64,000 nucleotides of DNA from Pegoplata infirma (taxonomy: Eukaryota; Arthropoda; Insecta; Diptera; Anthomyiidae), in NCBI GenBank assembly GCA_963921195.1, contig OY992540.1, positions 136,202,694 to 136,266,693 on the forward strand. Reading direction: 5' to 3'. The notes below the pieces were generated by a model. It ran no database searches and was not told where the DNA came from. It worked only from the letters and a program-made list of their open reading frames with translations. Shown here in pieces: positions 11,791 through 23,400 of this stretch (positions within the stretch are counted from its first letter, which is position 1; each line of letters begins with the position of its first letter). The position numbers were made by a program, and so were the translations under genes.

Positions 11791-12746
11791 CCCGAATTAG
11801 CTTTATCAGCAGGGTGCCCAGATTTTTCATTTTTGCGACTAGCACAGTGTTATTATTAAGATTTTAAATACAATTTATGCGTTCCCATATTTTAAAGTGT
11901 CACATACGCAAGGACGAACTCATAAAAATTCCCTCCATCACGACGTGTAGTATATAAAAATGATGCGTAGTGACTAAAAACGCTGTTGCACATGTTGGTT
12001 ATTTTACAACTTCCTACATTTTTGCCAATTAAATCATGCCCACCATTCCACCATCCTTTCTATATCCTCTCGGGTCTTTATTCTCCTTTAAATGTTTTTC
12101 TCTCAACAGGGATTATATCTTTACTTGTAGTTAATAAAAACTATTTTCATTATTTCCTGCTGTAGTTTGTTTTTCAGTTCAGTTTTTTTTTTCCTCTTTG
12201 CTGAAGTTTTTGAGAAACGAAAACTAAAAAAATTACAAAAAAAAAAAATTTAAAGGTCATGGAAAATGTATTATGCATTTATTCGTGTATACGATTCGTG
12301 TATATGGATGGTGGCAATGATGGAACGAGGGTCGTATAATAACACTGTGCTAGTCGCAAAAATTAACAAGCTGGGCACCCTGCTGATAAAGCAAATTCGG
12401 GTACGCTGAATTCAATGGTGCTAGCCGTTTTTTGAAGTTAGCGCTTGTATTCGCGATATTCGCGATTTAAAATTGTAAAGCCTAGGTACTACAAAAAAAT
12501 ATTTTTTATGTTTTTGGGATAGTTTTTAAATATAAATTTAGAAAATCCATTGTCTTTTTTCGCGAAAAAAAAAAAAATCCGCGAAAAAAATTTTGTTTTT
12601 AAGAATTTTTGTGTCTGTAATTTATCGTATTCTACTCATTTTTATAAATTAATAGCAAATTAAAAAAATAATTTTAATAAAAATTCGCGAAAAAAAATTT
12701 CCGCGAATAATTTTTTTTTTTATATTCAATAGAGTTTAGATGACAG
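11402..12746. repeat. Large inverted repeat, arms about 410-460 bp
   Basis: Arm 11402-11861 matches the complement of 12335-12746: TCTAAACTCTATTGAATA, the CGAATACGAGCGCTAAC block, GCTAGCACCATTGAATTCAG, CAGGGTGCCCAG and CGACTAGCACAGTGTTATTA. The loop (11862-12334) is not repeated and holds a CT-rich tract at 12050-12110. CAGGGTGCCCAG looks like a hAT terminus, but the 8 bp outside are inverted rather than direct, so a simple insertion is not supported. Confidence 0.65.
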
Positions 12747-13087
12747 TGTAATTTTTCGTAATTTTGCAAAGTTTTTCTGTTTTTTTTTTTTTAATTTTTA
12801 AAGTTTTTTTTTTAATTTTCCTAAAATTTTCGGATCTTCGAACTTTTATTCTAAATTTTTTCTAATTTTATTTTATTGGTCTGTTAATTTTTATACCCTA
12901 CACCACACTGTGGTACAGGCAGTGTTGCCATATATCAAGATTTCCCTTTTTTTTGCACGTTTTTTGAGGTGCTAAAAAGATTTCAAGATTTTTTCTAAAA
13001 AAATAAGTTTTTTAGAAAATAATAAAGTTTTTTCAAGTTTTTCTTAATTAGTTAAAAAATACAAAAAGCATAATTTTTTTTTTGTAA

Positions 13088-13345
13088 ATACCCGAAATAT
13101 TGGTCGTAGACCAAGCTTTTAGTATACCGACCGATTCAGAATCACTATGTGATTTGTCTTAGCGTGTCTGTCCTTCAGTCTATGTAAACGGTTACAATTA
13201 AATACGTCTTTATTCTATGAAAATATGAGATATTCGATTACAATTTTGTTTTTAGCTTGGTAACCTTATTAAATCCATTTAAAATCAGACCATTCTTTGA
13301 CTTGGTCGCCATTTGAAAATTCCACACGATATTCACTTAAATCTG
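13088..13345. mobile_element. DINE-like subfamily B fragment, reverse, diverged
   Basis: It parallels 14855-15420: ACCCGAAATATTGGTC, AGTATACCGACCGATTCAG, GTCTGTCC, GTAAACG, and a TATTCA.TTAAA block. It lacks both terminal hairpins and is clearly older than the copy that hosts the surrounding element. Confidence 0.6.
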
Positions 13346-13717
13346 TAAGTTGCCAACATAGAATAATTTTTCTCTTAAATTGTTGCACTATAAATATATA
13401 AATAATATTTTACCACATCTTAGATCCAATAAAAGATTTTACCACATATAGATCCAATCCGTCATATATTGTCGAGCATGCACCGGTGTTTGATATTTAC
13501 TTACTGTGTACAATTTTCTGAGTCTTCATAAGTTATGACTCTTTCAAGGCTCCAAAAAATTAACAGAACGCTCGACATTTGGATTCCTGAAAGATTCATG
13601 TTTGACTCTTAATTCTGGATATGTAAAAAATTCAAAATATGTTTTTTTGAACATTCATAAAAGAGTCAGGAAAGAATACTAAGAAATATTTTTCAGAATC
13701 TTTTATGAGTCATATAA

Positions 13718-13790
13718 GGCCGCTGTAGGTTAGTTGGTAGCATGCTAGCCTATGAAACAGGGGGTCGTGGGTTCGATTCCCACTAAACCC
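13718..13790 (+). ncRNA. tRNA-derived sequence (tRNA pseudogene or SINE head)
   Basis: An A-box-like TAGGTTAGTTGGTAGCAT (13727-13744) is followed at tRNA spacing by a canonical B-box GGTTCGATTCC (13770-13780). The latter sits in a perfect T-arm, GTGGG-TTCGATT-CCCAC. The 5' segment GGCCGCT does not pair with the 3' segment TAAACCC, so there is no acceptor stem and no functional tRNA. A SINE is possible, with the body continuing to about 13860, but I see no poly(A) or simple-repeat tail that would settle it. Confidence 0.6.
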
Positions 13791-14026
13791 TTGGTCGATT
13801 TCGATACAACGAGACGACGGTCATTGTAACCAGTTCTCGGTTAGGTTTAATTAATTATTTAAAATGATTTGTAATTAAATTGCAAAAACTAAATAAAAAC
13901 TGATCTTTAGAATAAAATTATTATTTTGATATTATAAGAGCGCTAAGAAAAAGGGATTATATTTTCTGAACGTCTAAGAACTCTTTTATGAGTCTTTTCG
14001 AGCTCCAAATGAACGCTTGGTTGTTT

Positions 14027-14643
14027 TTATACCCTCCACTTAGTGATAGAGGGTATATATAAGTTTGTCATTCCGTTTGTAACTCATCGAAATATCGGTA
14101 TGGGACCCCATAAAGTATATATATTCATGATGCCCGATCGATTTTAAGACATTCTAGCGATGTCCGTCTGTCCGTCTGTCTGTCTGTGGAAAATGCTCTC
14201 GCGAACAAAATATTGCACAGAGATGACTGAAACTTAACATATATATTGGAAGTTCTCCCGAGAAGTTTGGTATTGCATTTGAGCGATATCGGTTCAGCGA
14301 TTCAAAAGTTATGAACGAAAATGTAAGCACACCTCAAAAATTTCAGTACATTCAACATAACCTAAAAATACAAAATGCTTTAATTCGGCTTCTGGTTGAC
14401 ATATGTGAACATAATTGAATACCAAATGGTATTTAAACAAGTACGAACATATTTTTTGACAAAAAAAGAAAAAAATCGCGGATTTTTTTTTTTACCAAAA
14501 TTTTTTTTCGCGGAAATTTTTTTCCATTTTTTTTTTTCAAAAGTAATTTCGTTTTAAATAAAGTTGTTTGCAATAATCTTTTTGAAATTGTGGAGGGTAT
14601 CACTACATTCGGCAAGGCCGAATTTAACTTTTTTACTTGCTTT
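14027..14643. mobile_element. DINE-like subfamily A variant, complete
   Basis: Start hairpin ATACCCTCCACTTAGTGATA then AGAGGGTATATATAAG, GTCTGTCCGTCTGTCTGTC run at 14165-14187, and end block GTGGAGGGTATCACTACATT then GGCAAGGCCGAATTTAACTT. The interior differs from the copies at 7135 and 62038 (ATATCGGTTCAGCGATTC instead of AGTGGTTC), so it is a distinct subtype. Confidence 0.75.
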
Positions 14644-15603
14644 TTATTATTTTTTTTACACTTGATATAAAAAATGAATTAAAAAAAAATAATGAAAATA
14701 CATAATGTATTAATTTTTAATTTTTTCAATACTTGTGTAAAAAAAAGATTTTTCACAAAAAAAAAGATTTTTTTCAGAAATAAAAAGTTTTTTCAAAAAA
14801 ATATATGGCAACACTGGGTACAGGGTATAATGAGTTTGTGCTGATGTTTGTAACTATCCGAAATATTAATCCTAGACCCACCTTTAAGTATACCGATCGA
14901 CTCAGAATCACTTTTTGAGTCGATTTAGCAATGTCCGTCCGTCCGTCCGTCTGTCTGTCTGTACATGTAAACGGCGTAAACACGATACAGGTCGCAATTG
15001 TTAATCAATTGACTTGAAATTTGTAACTTAAGCCTCTCTTGGCCTATTGAAATTGGAAAAAATCGGTCTATATTTAGACCTTGCCCCCATACAAAGGTCC
15101 TCTTATATTTTGGCTTAAATGACTCTAATAACCGTATTATAATAGGTATCTTTTCGAAATTTGGCAGGTAAACGTTTTTTATCTTAACAAATTACCATTC
15201 TGAATTTTAAAGGAATCGAACAAGTTCTTCTTGTAGTCCCCATACAAACCACCTTCCAGATTTTCATATAAATCTTTCAAATTTCATGAAAATAGAAAAT
15301 ATTTAATTAAAATTTTGTTTGTGTATTTTAAACGCGTACCTTATCAAATCTGATTATCATCGGACCAGTTTTGGACTTAGGTGAAAATTTCGCCCGATAT
15401 TCAGTTAAAGCGGTTTATTGTCAACATATACTCAAATTCACTCAAATTTGATTTGTGAGTGGTTTTTACAATCGGTCCAAGGGACCCATTTTCCGGGAAA
15501 CTCTGGTGTAGGGTATTATATGGTCGGTCTTGACCGACTATAATTTTCTTACTTGTTTTTTATTGATTTTCCAGTTTTTTTTGCGTTTTCCATTTTTTTA
15601 CTG

Positions 15604-16204
15604 ACAAGGGAAGTCTCCCTAGTGTCAGCCGCGGATCTTTATGGAATTGGTTTTATTTTGTAGAGCAGAAAAAATAAAGCGACACGTATTTTTTTTTAGC
15701 GGCCCAAATTCATATTTAGGGGGTAAAAAGGAGGGAGGAAGACAAGGCCATTTTTCAGTTTTTTTCGTTTATCTCCTATGTTATGCAAAGAAACCTAGTC
15801 ATGTTACATACCAAATGAAAGGTCTTTGGAAAACCTATCTACGTGTGCTAAGAACGTGTCCAAAGATGCACAACTTTTCGTCTTATTGAGTAAAATACCA
15901 AAATTTTAGGACATTTTTGTTAATAAGTCGAAAAATATTAGCTTCTTTGGCCCGTTTTTAGCACCACGAGATAGATATTTTTAATACCTTTAATCTGATA
16001 CCACACATGCCTATATTAATTTTGTTCAAATAGGCGTAAATCGTAAAAAACTAAAAAAGGTCAATTTCCCTCCATACAAATCGACCCCCCCTAAAAATGA
16101 GTTTGGGCCGCTAAAAAAAATACGTATCGAATTAATTTTCGTTCTTAACAACATATCCAAATTTCATGAAGATCGGAGGGTGACACCAGGGAGACTTCCC
16201 TTGT
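15604..16204. mobile_element. TIR element, about 600 bp
   Basis: Terminal inverted repeats ACAAGGGAAGTCTCCCT.GTGTCA occur at 15604-15627 and 16181-16204, with further inverted blocks (AGCGGCCCAAA and TTTGGGCCGCT). No matching target duplication was found. The open frame at 15641-15889 lies in this element and has no recognisable domain. Confidence 0.65.
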
Positions 16205-16880
16205 GAGTTTAAATTTTCTAGAATTTTTCTGATTTTTGTTTTGAAATTTGTTTTGAAATTTGTTTCTGTTTCAAAATTTTTCTAATGTTTATATATTTTT
16301 TCAAAACTTTTTTAGATGTAGTCCATCACTCCTACACATTTATTCTCTTTATTATATTTTTAAAAAACAAGTTGTTTTATAACACGACGACCCTCGTATA
16401 TTTGTATAGAGCAACGACAGAATCCATTGCCAAGTTACTGTATGTTTAGTTAAGCATGTGTAACTACAATGCAACTTTGTTTCTTGGCAAACAAATTGCA
16501 ATTTGTTTCTAGGAATGATAAAAAAAAAGTACAATTTTTTTATATTGAAATATTTTTTTTTTAACATTTTTTTAACATGGACACGCTACAAAATGGAAAC
16601 ACCAGTAAGATAATAATCAATATTGACACATTGACATATTTATTGTTTATTAGTTACAAGGAAGGTGTCCTGGATAAAAGATTTGGACTGTAATGGAATT
16701 CAAAGGTTCCAATTGAAATTATAAAAATCTAGTTGAAATTAAAATATTCTTCAAATTCATAAATTCCATTTGAAATTTATAAAAATGCAATTATAATTAG
16801 TAAAAGATAAATTATAATTCATTAAATATCAATTTCATTTCGAAAAACTACTTCAGTGGTGGCTGTGGAGCAGTGGAGGA
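16205..16880. other. No gene or recognised element
   Basis: AT-rich DNA. A short inverted pair, GGAAGGTGTCC (16660-16670) and GGACACCTTCC (16878-16888), bounds about 230 bp of AAATT-rich sequence and may be a small foldback. Confidence 0.35.
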
Positions 16881-16884
16881 CACC

Positions 16885-17165
16885 TTCCCCCTCTGGGAAA
16901 ATTTTTATAAATTCAATTTTATCATTACTTAAACTATTTTTATATAACCACGCCCCTAAAAGGGGGGGGCGTGATAAAACAACGTTTTCTAATCACCCGG
17001 TTCTAAGTACAGAAGTTTGAACTTTTTATAGCATGAAAATTTGTTCATTTGTTTAACAAAAATACAATAAAATTGTAAAAAAAATTTGTTTTTGGTTGGT
17101 TTAGTTCTTCAAGGGGGAACTTTTTCCCCTGTTCCGATATCGCCCATTTAAGAACATAACCTGTA
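16885..17165. mobile_element. DINE-like subfamily C internal fragment
   Basis: It contains CCACGCCCCTAAAAGGGGGG and GTTGGTTTAGTTCTTCAAGG then GGGAACTTTTTCCCCTG, as in the subfamily C copies at 54730-55515 and 59598-60157. Both termini and the GTCC run are absent. Confidence 0.6.
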
Positions 17166-17237
17166 GGGCGTCCCATCAAATTTAAAGTTTCGAATTTCAT
17201 GTCGTAATACCTGCCAAACGATAGCCACGTTAGAGCT
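17166..17237. repeat. Direct repeat, copy 1
   Basis: GGCGTCCCATCAAATTTAAA, then TTTCGAATTTC, TGTCGTA.TACCTGCC, and CACGTTAGAGCTGA recur in the same orientation at 18262-18333. The pair flanks about 1 kb of otherwise unrecognised DNA. Whether they are termini of an old element is unknown. Confidence 0.6.
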
Positions 17238-18261
17238 GATTGTGGGAAAATTTATGAAAAAATTTCGTAAGATCATCTTCAGTTGGCAACCAACGGTCAA
17301 TGTTGGAAAGAATTACATATTTCGACCAAAATTCATCTCTGAATTTTTTTACCAAATCCGGCTCAAAAATTCGGAAATTTATGTAAATGAAAAAATTGAG
17401 CTCAAGGTCTGTTGTACATTATTTGTATATTATTTCTCCCATATTTCGAAATTCAGTGCAATATGATTCTAGTGCAATAACAGAAGATAATTTGAAAACA
17501 ACTGTAGCTTAAAGTGAATTTTGTTTGTGTAATTTAACAAGTGTCCCTGATGATGAAATTCGATGAACTTCAAAATATAGGAGAAATAAAAATCATTTAC
17601 ATCAACAGACCTTAACCTCAATTATTTCATTTGCATTATAAATTAAAAGTTCGAATAAATACAACATTAAATTTTTAAAATATCAATTATTTTATTTGTC
17701 AATACAATTAAATTGTTTGTTGATACATTGATAATTTAATTGAAAATGAGCCCACAATAAAAAAATGTTTTCTGTGTATAACTTGAGTGTTTGCAAGTGT
17801 TTTAAAAAAAATCAAAATATCTGGAAAATTCCGGGATCCCGAAAATTTTTCTTCTATCCTGAATCCCGGGATTCAGAAAATCCAATCCCGTTTGGAAGCC
17901 CTGATATATACTAATCCAACCACATACCACATACATACATATTTGACACTTTATCCACACTGAATAATATGCTTTGATTTCTATCAAATGGTCATTAATT
18001 AAAAAAAAAGGAATAAAATACTATTTTGCAAAATGCTTGAATGAGTATTAATTAACTAATGGTATCCTTCGGCTTAAAAAAATAACATAGAAATGAAAGA
18101 AAATAAAAGTCCATTTGATTATTAAAAATTCAAAGGCGATTGATTGTAAAGGTAGACAATTTCTTAGATATAAAGTATTATTATAATTTAAATTAAATTA
18201 ATGACACTTAAAAGAAAAATTTTGTTAGAAAGTTAAACAAGTTCTAATAATATTCATTAGG
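17238..18261. other. Unassigned DNA with one hAT-like terminus
   Basis: No gene is recognised. The open frame 17242-17466 encodes a 74-residue basic, aromatic-rich peptide that I cannot place. At 17816-17906 the sequence has several CCCGGGATT/GAATCCCGGG inverted words and ends GGAAGCCCTG, the complement of a CAGGGCTTCC hAT-like end; no partner end was found. Confidence 0.35.
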
Positions 18262-18333
18262 TCGTCCCGTCAAATTTAAACTTTCGAATTTCGTGTCGTA
18301 CTACCTGCCAAACGATGGCCACGTTAGAGCTGA
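18262..18333. repeat. Direct repeat, copy 2
   Basis: Same orientation partner of 17166-17237, with single-base differences such as CCCGTC for CCCATC and GATGGCC for GATAGCC. Confidence 0.6.
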
Positions 18334-18916
18334 ATATGAGGCATTCCACACCAAATGTCCCGCTACAGAAAAACATGTGTCCCGTAAATTTCTGAATAGG
18401 TTGTTTGGATAGCCCTATATGGAACTAAGAAAATTGCGTTTTTGGTTTTTCTAATTTTCAAAAACTGGGCTTAGAAGGCGTGGTCAAATATTGGAAAAAT
18501 GGTCAAATTTGTGGCGAGTTGCCTTGATTAAATATTTATCACATTAAAACGGAATGCACCACAATCTCAAAAATGTACATTCTTATATAGTTTTGTATGG
18601 GCTATCGATTAATTTTTTTTTTTTTTTTTTAATTTTCAGAACCCGTTCTGAAATTTTTCATTTTTTAAAAATGTAAGTTTATTAAAAAACATGCCACTTT
18701 TTATCTTTTTTAAATTTTTTTTTAAAAGTTTAGATGTTTGTCCATCCACACAAAAAAATTCAGAAACACTTTCTTCGTTTTTTTCGAGAAAATCGCATTT
18801 GAACTTTAAATTTCATAACAATTTTGTAATTTGCTTGTATTTTCTTGATTTAACGTTGCGAATGAGTATTATTAATTATATTAATAACAAGCACTACAGA
18901 CATATCCTGAATGTAG
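18334..18916. other. No gene or recognised element
   Basis: AT-rich sequence with a long T run at 18609-18630. No credible open frame or termini. The 5' limit of the LINE fragment that follows is not visible. Confidence 0.35.
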
Positions 18917-19169
18917 CAGGATGGTGCTTGGCAGAGGTCAGGGTACAGAGAAAATTCGTTTCTCAGTCGAACAAGTCGTATGTGGAATTCACTCCCCGCA
19001 GAAGTCTTCCCAGTCAGCTACGATCTGGAAAAGTTTAAAATAAATGTCCATAAACACTACTCACTCCTCCTCCCCATAACCTATTTTCCTAATACCAACA
19101 CAATGCACGGCATTAGTAGGGGGCATCCCCTGAGTGTTGGCTCAAAGTAAAAAAAAAAAAAAAAAAAAA
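18917..19169 (+). pseudogene. 3' end of a non-LTR retrotransposon (LINE ORF2 tail plus poly(A))
   Basis: One frame, open from 18917 to a TAA at 19148-19150, contains RTSRMWNSLPAEVFP followed by YDLEKFKINVHKH. This is the conserved end of ORF2 in Jockey-like and related non-LTR retrotransposons, after the reverse transcriptase domain. An uninterrupted A run (19149-19169) begins at the stop codon. Everything upstream, including reverse transcriptase and endonuclease, is missing, so this is a 5'-truncated dead copy. The reading frame is not the one giving the longest local ORF (18691-19038). Confidence 0.8.
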
Positions 19170-19324
19170 GATACAGCCGTTTAAAGTAAAAGGGCTCCAG
19201 ACTACGAAAAATTACAAGTTTATCATTTTTGAAAAAAAAAAAAAAATTTTTAAAATTTAAAATCGAGCAATCTCTTTTATTCTAATTAAACTTTATTAAA
19301 AAAGATTTAAATTCGTGCAAAGGC

Positions 19325-20457
19325 ATTTGAAATCGATATAATGGTAACCTTGTTTGTGTATTTCCCAAACTGGAAAAAATTTAATGAGTATAAATATATA
19401 TAAAAATATATTTCCCAAACTGGAAAAAATTTAATGAGTATAAAGGTTTTATTGATAAAATTTTAGAACTAAATTTTGCTCGCCCATTTCGTCTCTTAGT
19501 CCATAAACCGGATATCAAAAATCCATCGTGGGAATCTGTCCCATGGTCACTCCTATATACATGGCAATATTTATCTTTCCTTTTATCATGAAGGGTTGTA
19601 AAATTAGCTAAAATGTTAAAAAACACAATTTTTCCACTTAAATTTTTCCTTATAATTCTCCGTACACAGTTTAAATATTAAATCTGACTTCATAAGGATA
19701 TGATCCATTGTCAATACTTTATGCTTTAAAATTTTCAGCTTCCTTAGTCATTAGGGGTTTCAGAAATAGTTTAAATGTTTAAAAACTAAATTTCGCCGTC
19801 TTTCGCAACTCCCCCTGACTTAAAGGCCGAAAATCCGGCTACGTTACAGATTATATATACAAACTGAAGAAAATTCATAACGAATTTTTTTTGTATTTCC
19901 GCTCTGGATATCCAGGTCAGAGTTGATCTTTGCCATAGTCCGTACCATTTTCATCCCAATTTTTATCTTTCAAGGTCATAAGGTGTCTTCAAAATTAGGT
20001 AAGATGTAAAAACAAAATTTTTCCACGCCCATTTCTTCTCTTAATTCTCCGTCCCTACACAGAGAGAACAGTTTAGTTGTGCCAGCCGAATTTAGAGCCA
20101 ACTGCATAGTTTAATAACAACAACCGAAATTTTCGGTTGCGATAACCAAAATTTGTTTTGAAAATTTAACTTCTGTTGGTCCAAATAAATTTCGGTAATC
20201 GCAACCGAAAATTTCAGATGTTGTAATTAAACCATGCAGTTGGCTCTTAATTCGGCTGGCACAATTAAACTGTTTTTCTGTGTATTCCAAAATTTTTAAA
20301 TCGGACTACTTTAGGATAAGCTCCATAGTTAGTACTATACTCGTATCCACGCCACTTTTCCCTCTCAATTCTCCGTCCACAGTCCAAAAAATTTTAGTCT
20401 GACTACTTAAGGATATGCTCCAGTGTCAGTACAATATGCTTGCCAATTTTCGGCTGC
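19325..20457. repeat. Degenerate tandem repeat, left part
   Basis: Diverged units of roughly 160-300 bp share ordered words: TTTTTCC or TTTTGCC, CGCCC, CTCTTAATTCTCCG.CCACAG, AAAT..GACTACTT.AGGATAT, then TTTTCAGCTTCC.TAGTCATT.GGG. An internal 52-bp direct duplication (TTTCCCAAACTGGAAAAAAT) lies at 19365-19447. The array continues at 23844 after an inserted element. Unit borders are blurred by indels. Confidence 0.6.
20058..20282. mobile_element. Small palindromic MITE, TA target duplication
   Basis: It runs from CACAGAGAGAACAGTTTA to the complement TAAACTGTTTTTCTGTG and is flanked by TA (20056-57, 20283-84). Nearly the whole 225 bp folds back on itself (GCCAGCCGAATTTAGAGCCA with TGGCTCTTAATTCGGCTGGC). 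It sits inside a unit of the degenerate tandem repeat. Confidence 0.8.
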
Positions 20458-20460
20458 GTA

Positions 20461-23400
20461 CACACAGAGAAAGGAGTAGTTGGGATTCAGTTGGAATCAT
20501 CAAATTTCTTTTATTAAATACACAATTCATTTCTTTTTATTAATTTTCTACCGCTAGGGAAGAAAAACTATCAATATAATCGTAAAAAAGCCTAAGTGAC
20601 CATGTATTGGTTAAATAATCAACATATTTATATACCAAAACAGTTCAAGCAACTACTAGTACAAGGAACCATTAAAAAAACAAAAATTGGATATCACAAT
20701 CATTATTAAGTCGTATGTAACTAAAATTGTTTTTTGCGATTAACATCAACAAAAATATTAAAATTTATTTTATTTCAATTTATTTACAAAATTTTAACAC
20801 AAAACATTTCTCATATCTAAAGGAATTTAAACAAAAAACAATAGTTAAAAACTTTGGAAAGAGTAATTATCCGCAGTAACAAGGAAATCATTCAAAACCG
20901 TAAGTTTTTGTTTAATAAATAGAATTTTGTTCGAAAAGTGAAATATCCTTTTGGTTTTCAGAAATTGTCTTCAAAAAGCATGTGGCTCAACGAAACCATA
21001 GAGATTTCGAAAACTTTTCAAATAACGTAAATTACGTAGAGGGATGAAGATGCGAGAAAAAAGTGGTAAGAAACTTTTTATGGAAATTGGAAAGCTCTAG
21101 TATTCTGGAAAAATTTCGCACAAAAAACGTTCTAGAAAAAAATATCTTAGATTTGCAATATTTTAAGAGAAAAAATGTTTCAGATTTCCAGACATTTTTT
21201 CTCAGAGTTTGAGAATTTTTCTTTGGAATTTGAGACTTTTTTCTATATATAAAATTTTTTAGAATCTGAGACTTTTGCTACAGAAAAATGTCTCAGAATC
21301 TGAAACTTTTTCTATAGAAAATTTTTTTCAGAATCTAAGACTTTTTCTATAGAAAAAATGTCTCAATGTTTTTCTATAGGAAAAGTCATAGACTTGGAGA
21401 CATTTTTCTATCGAAAAATGTCTCAGAATCTGAAACTTTTTCTATAGAAAAAATTTTTCAGAATCTGAGACTTTTTTTATAGAAAAAATCTGAGACTTTT
21501 TTGTTATAGCAAAAATGTCAGAATCTGAGACTTATGTCCCAGAATCTGAGACTTTTTTTATAGAAAAAATGTCTCAGAATCTGAGACTACTTCTATAGAA
21601 AAAATGTCTAAGAATCTGAGACTACTTTTATAGAAAAAATGTGTCAGAATCTGAGACTATTTTTATAGAAAAAATTTCTCAGAATCTGAGACTTTTTATA
21701 GAAAAAATGTCTCAGAATCTGAGACTTTTTTTTATAGAAAAAATGTCTTAGAATCTGAGACTTTTTTATAGAAAAAATGTCTCAGAATCTAAAACTTTTT
21801 CTATAGAAAAATGTCTCAGAATCTGAGACTTTTTCTATAGAAAAAATGTCTCAGAATCTGAGACTTTTGCTACAGAAAAAATGTCTCAGAATTTGAGATT
21901 TTTTCTGTAGAAAAATGTCTAAGAATTTGGGATTTTTTCTATAGAAAAAATGTCTCAGTATCTATGACTTTTTCTATAAAAAAATGTATCAGAATCTGAG
22001 ACTTTTTCTATACAATAAAATGTCCCAGAAACAAGACTTTTTCTATAGAAAAAATGCCTCAGAATCTGAGACTTTTTCTATAGAAAAATTGTATCAGAAT
22101 CTGAGACTTTTTCAATAGAAAAAATGTCTCAGAATCTTAGACTTTTTCTATAGAAAAAATGTCTCAGAATTTGAGACTTTTTCTATAGAAAAAATGTCTT
22201 CGAATCTGAGACTTTTTCTATAGAAAAAATGTCTCAGAATCTGAGACTTTTCTATAGAAAAAATGTCTCAGAATCTGAGACTTCTTCTATAGAAAAAATG
22301 TCTCAGAATCTGAGACTTCTTCTATAGAAAAAATGTCTCAGAATCTGAGACTTTTTCTAAAGAAAAAATGTGTCAGAATCTGGGACTCTTTCTTTAGAAA
22401 AAATGTCTCAGAATCTGAGAGTTTTTCTATAGAAAAAATGGTTCAAATCTGAAACTTTAAAAAAAAAAAAAATTGGTCAGAATCTGAGACTTTATCTATG
22501 GAAAAAATGTCTCAGAATCTGAGACTTTTTTTTTAGAAAAAATGTCCCAGAGTCTGAGACTTTTTCTATAGAAAAAATGTCTCCGAATCTGAGACATTTT
22601 CTATAGCAAAATGTCTCAGAATCTAAGACTTTTTCTATAGAAAAAATGTCTCAGAATCTGAGACTTTTTCTATAGAAAAAATGTCTCAGAATCTGAGACT
22701 TTTTCTATTGAAAAAATGTCTCAGAATCTCAGACTTTTTCTATAGAAAAAATGTATCCGAATCTGAGACATTTTCTATAGCAAAATGTCTCAGAATCTAA
22801 GACTTTTTCTATAGAAAAAATGTCTCAGAATCTGATACTTTTTCTATAGAAAAAATTTCTCAGAATCTGAGACTTTTTCTATAGAAAGATCAGATCTGTA
22901 GAAAAAATGTCTCAGAATCTGAGACTTTTTCTATAGAAAAAATATCTCAGAATCTGAGACTCAGATTTTGAACGTTTTTTCTATAAAAAAAATCTCAGAT
23001 TTTGAGACGTTTTTTCTATAGAAAAAGCCCCAGATTCTCAGAGATTTTTTCTACATAAGACGTCTCACATTCTGAGACGTTTTTTTCTTTAGAAAAAGTC
23101 TCAGATTATGAAACGGTTTTCTCTATAGAAAAAGTCTCCGATTCTAAAACGGGATTTCTATAAAAAAAAGTCTCAGATTCTGAATCTGTTTTATAAAAAA
23201 AAGTCTCAGATTCTGCGATGTCTCCGATTCTAAGACGATTTTGATATAAAACAATTCTCAGATTCTGAGTCTCTGATTGTAAAACATTTTTTCTATAGAA
23301 AGTTTTAGATTGTAAGATATTTTTGCTTTAGAAAAAGTCTCAGATTCTATACAAAAAGTCTAAGATTCTGCTACATATTTTCTATAGAAAACGTCTTAGA

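Larger units (their letters stand above)
12920..14816. mobile_element. hAT-like element with 8-bp target duplication, itself invaded
   Basis: The termini are CAGTGTTGCCATATAT (12920) and its complement ATATATGGCAACACTG (ends 14816). The flanking octamer GGTACAGG is duplicated at 12912-12919 and 14817-14824 inside a DINE-like element. The 1897-bp interior is composite: a subfamily B fragment (13088-13345), a tRNA-derived sequence (13718-13790) and a subfamily A DINE-like copy (14027-14643). No transposase is visible. Confidence 0.85.
12892..15556. mobile_element. DINE-like subfamily B element, reverse, split by a hAT-like insertion
   Basis: Reverse complement of the type at 5812-6670. It starts with the hairpin ATACCCTACACCACACTGTGG (12893), resumes at 14817 with GGTACAGGGTATAATGAG, has the GTCCGTCCGTC run at 14934-14962, and ends GGTCGGTCTTGACCGACTAT then CTTACTTG near 15555. 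The interruption is exact and marked by the duplicated octamer GGTACAGG. Confidence 0.8.

Noticed and set aside
13718..13790. Functional tRNA gene
   Set aside because: The acceptor stem does not pair and the anticodon arm is not convincing, despite a perfect T-arm.
15641..15889. 82-residue open frame as a small gene
   Set aside because: It lies inside a 600-bp TIR element, has no recognisable domain, and begins within the inverted repeat region.
17166..18333. LTR-like direct repeats bounding a small retroelement
   Set aside because: The 72-bp repeats lack TG..CA ends, target duplication, primer site and any coding sequence between them.
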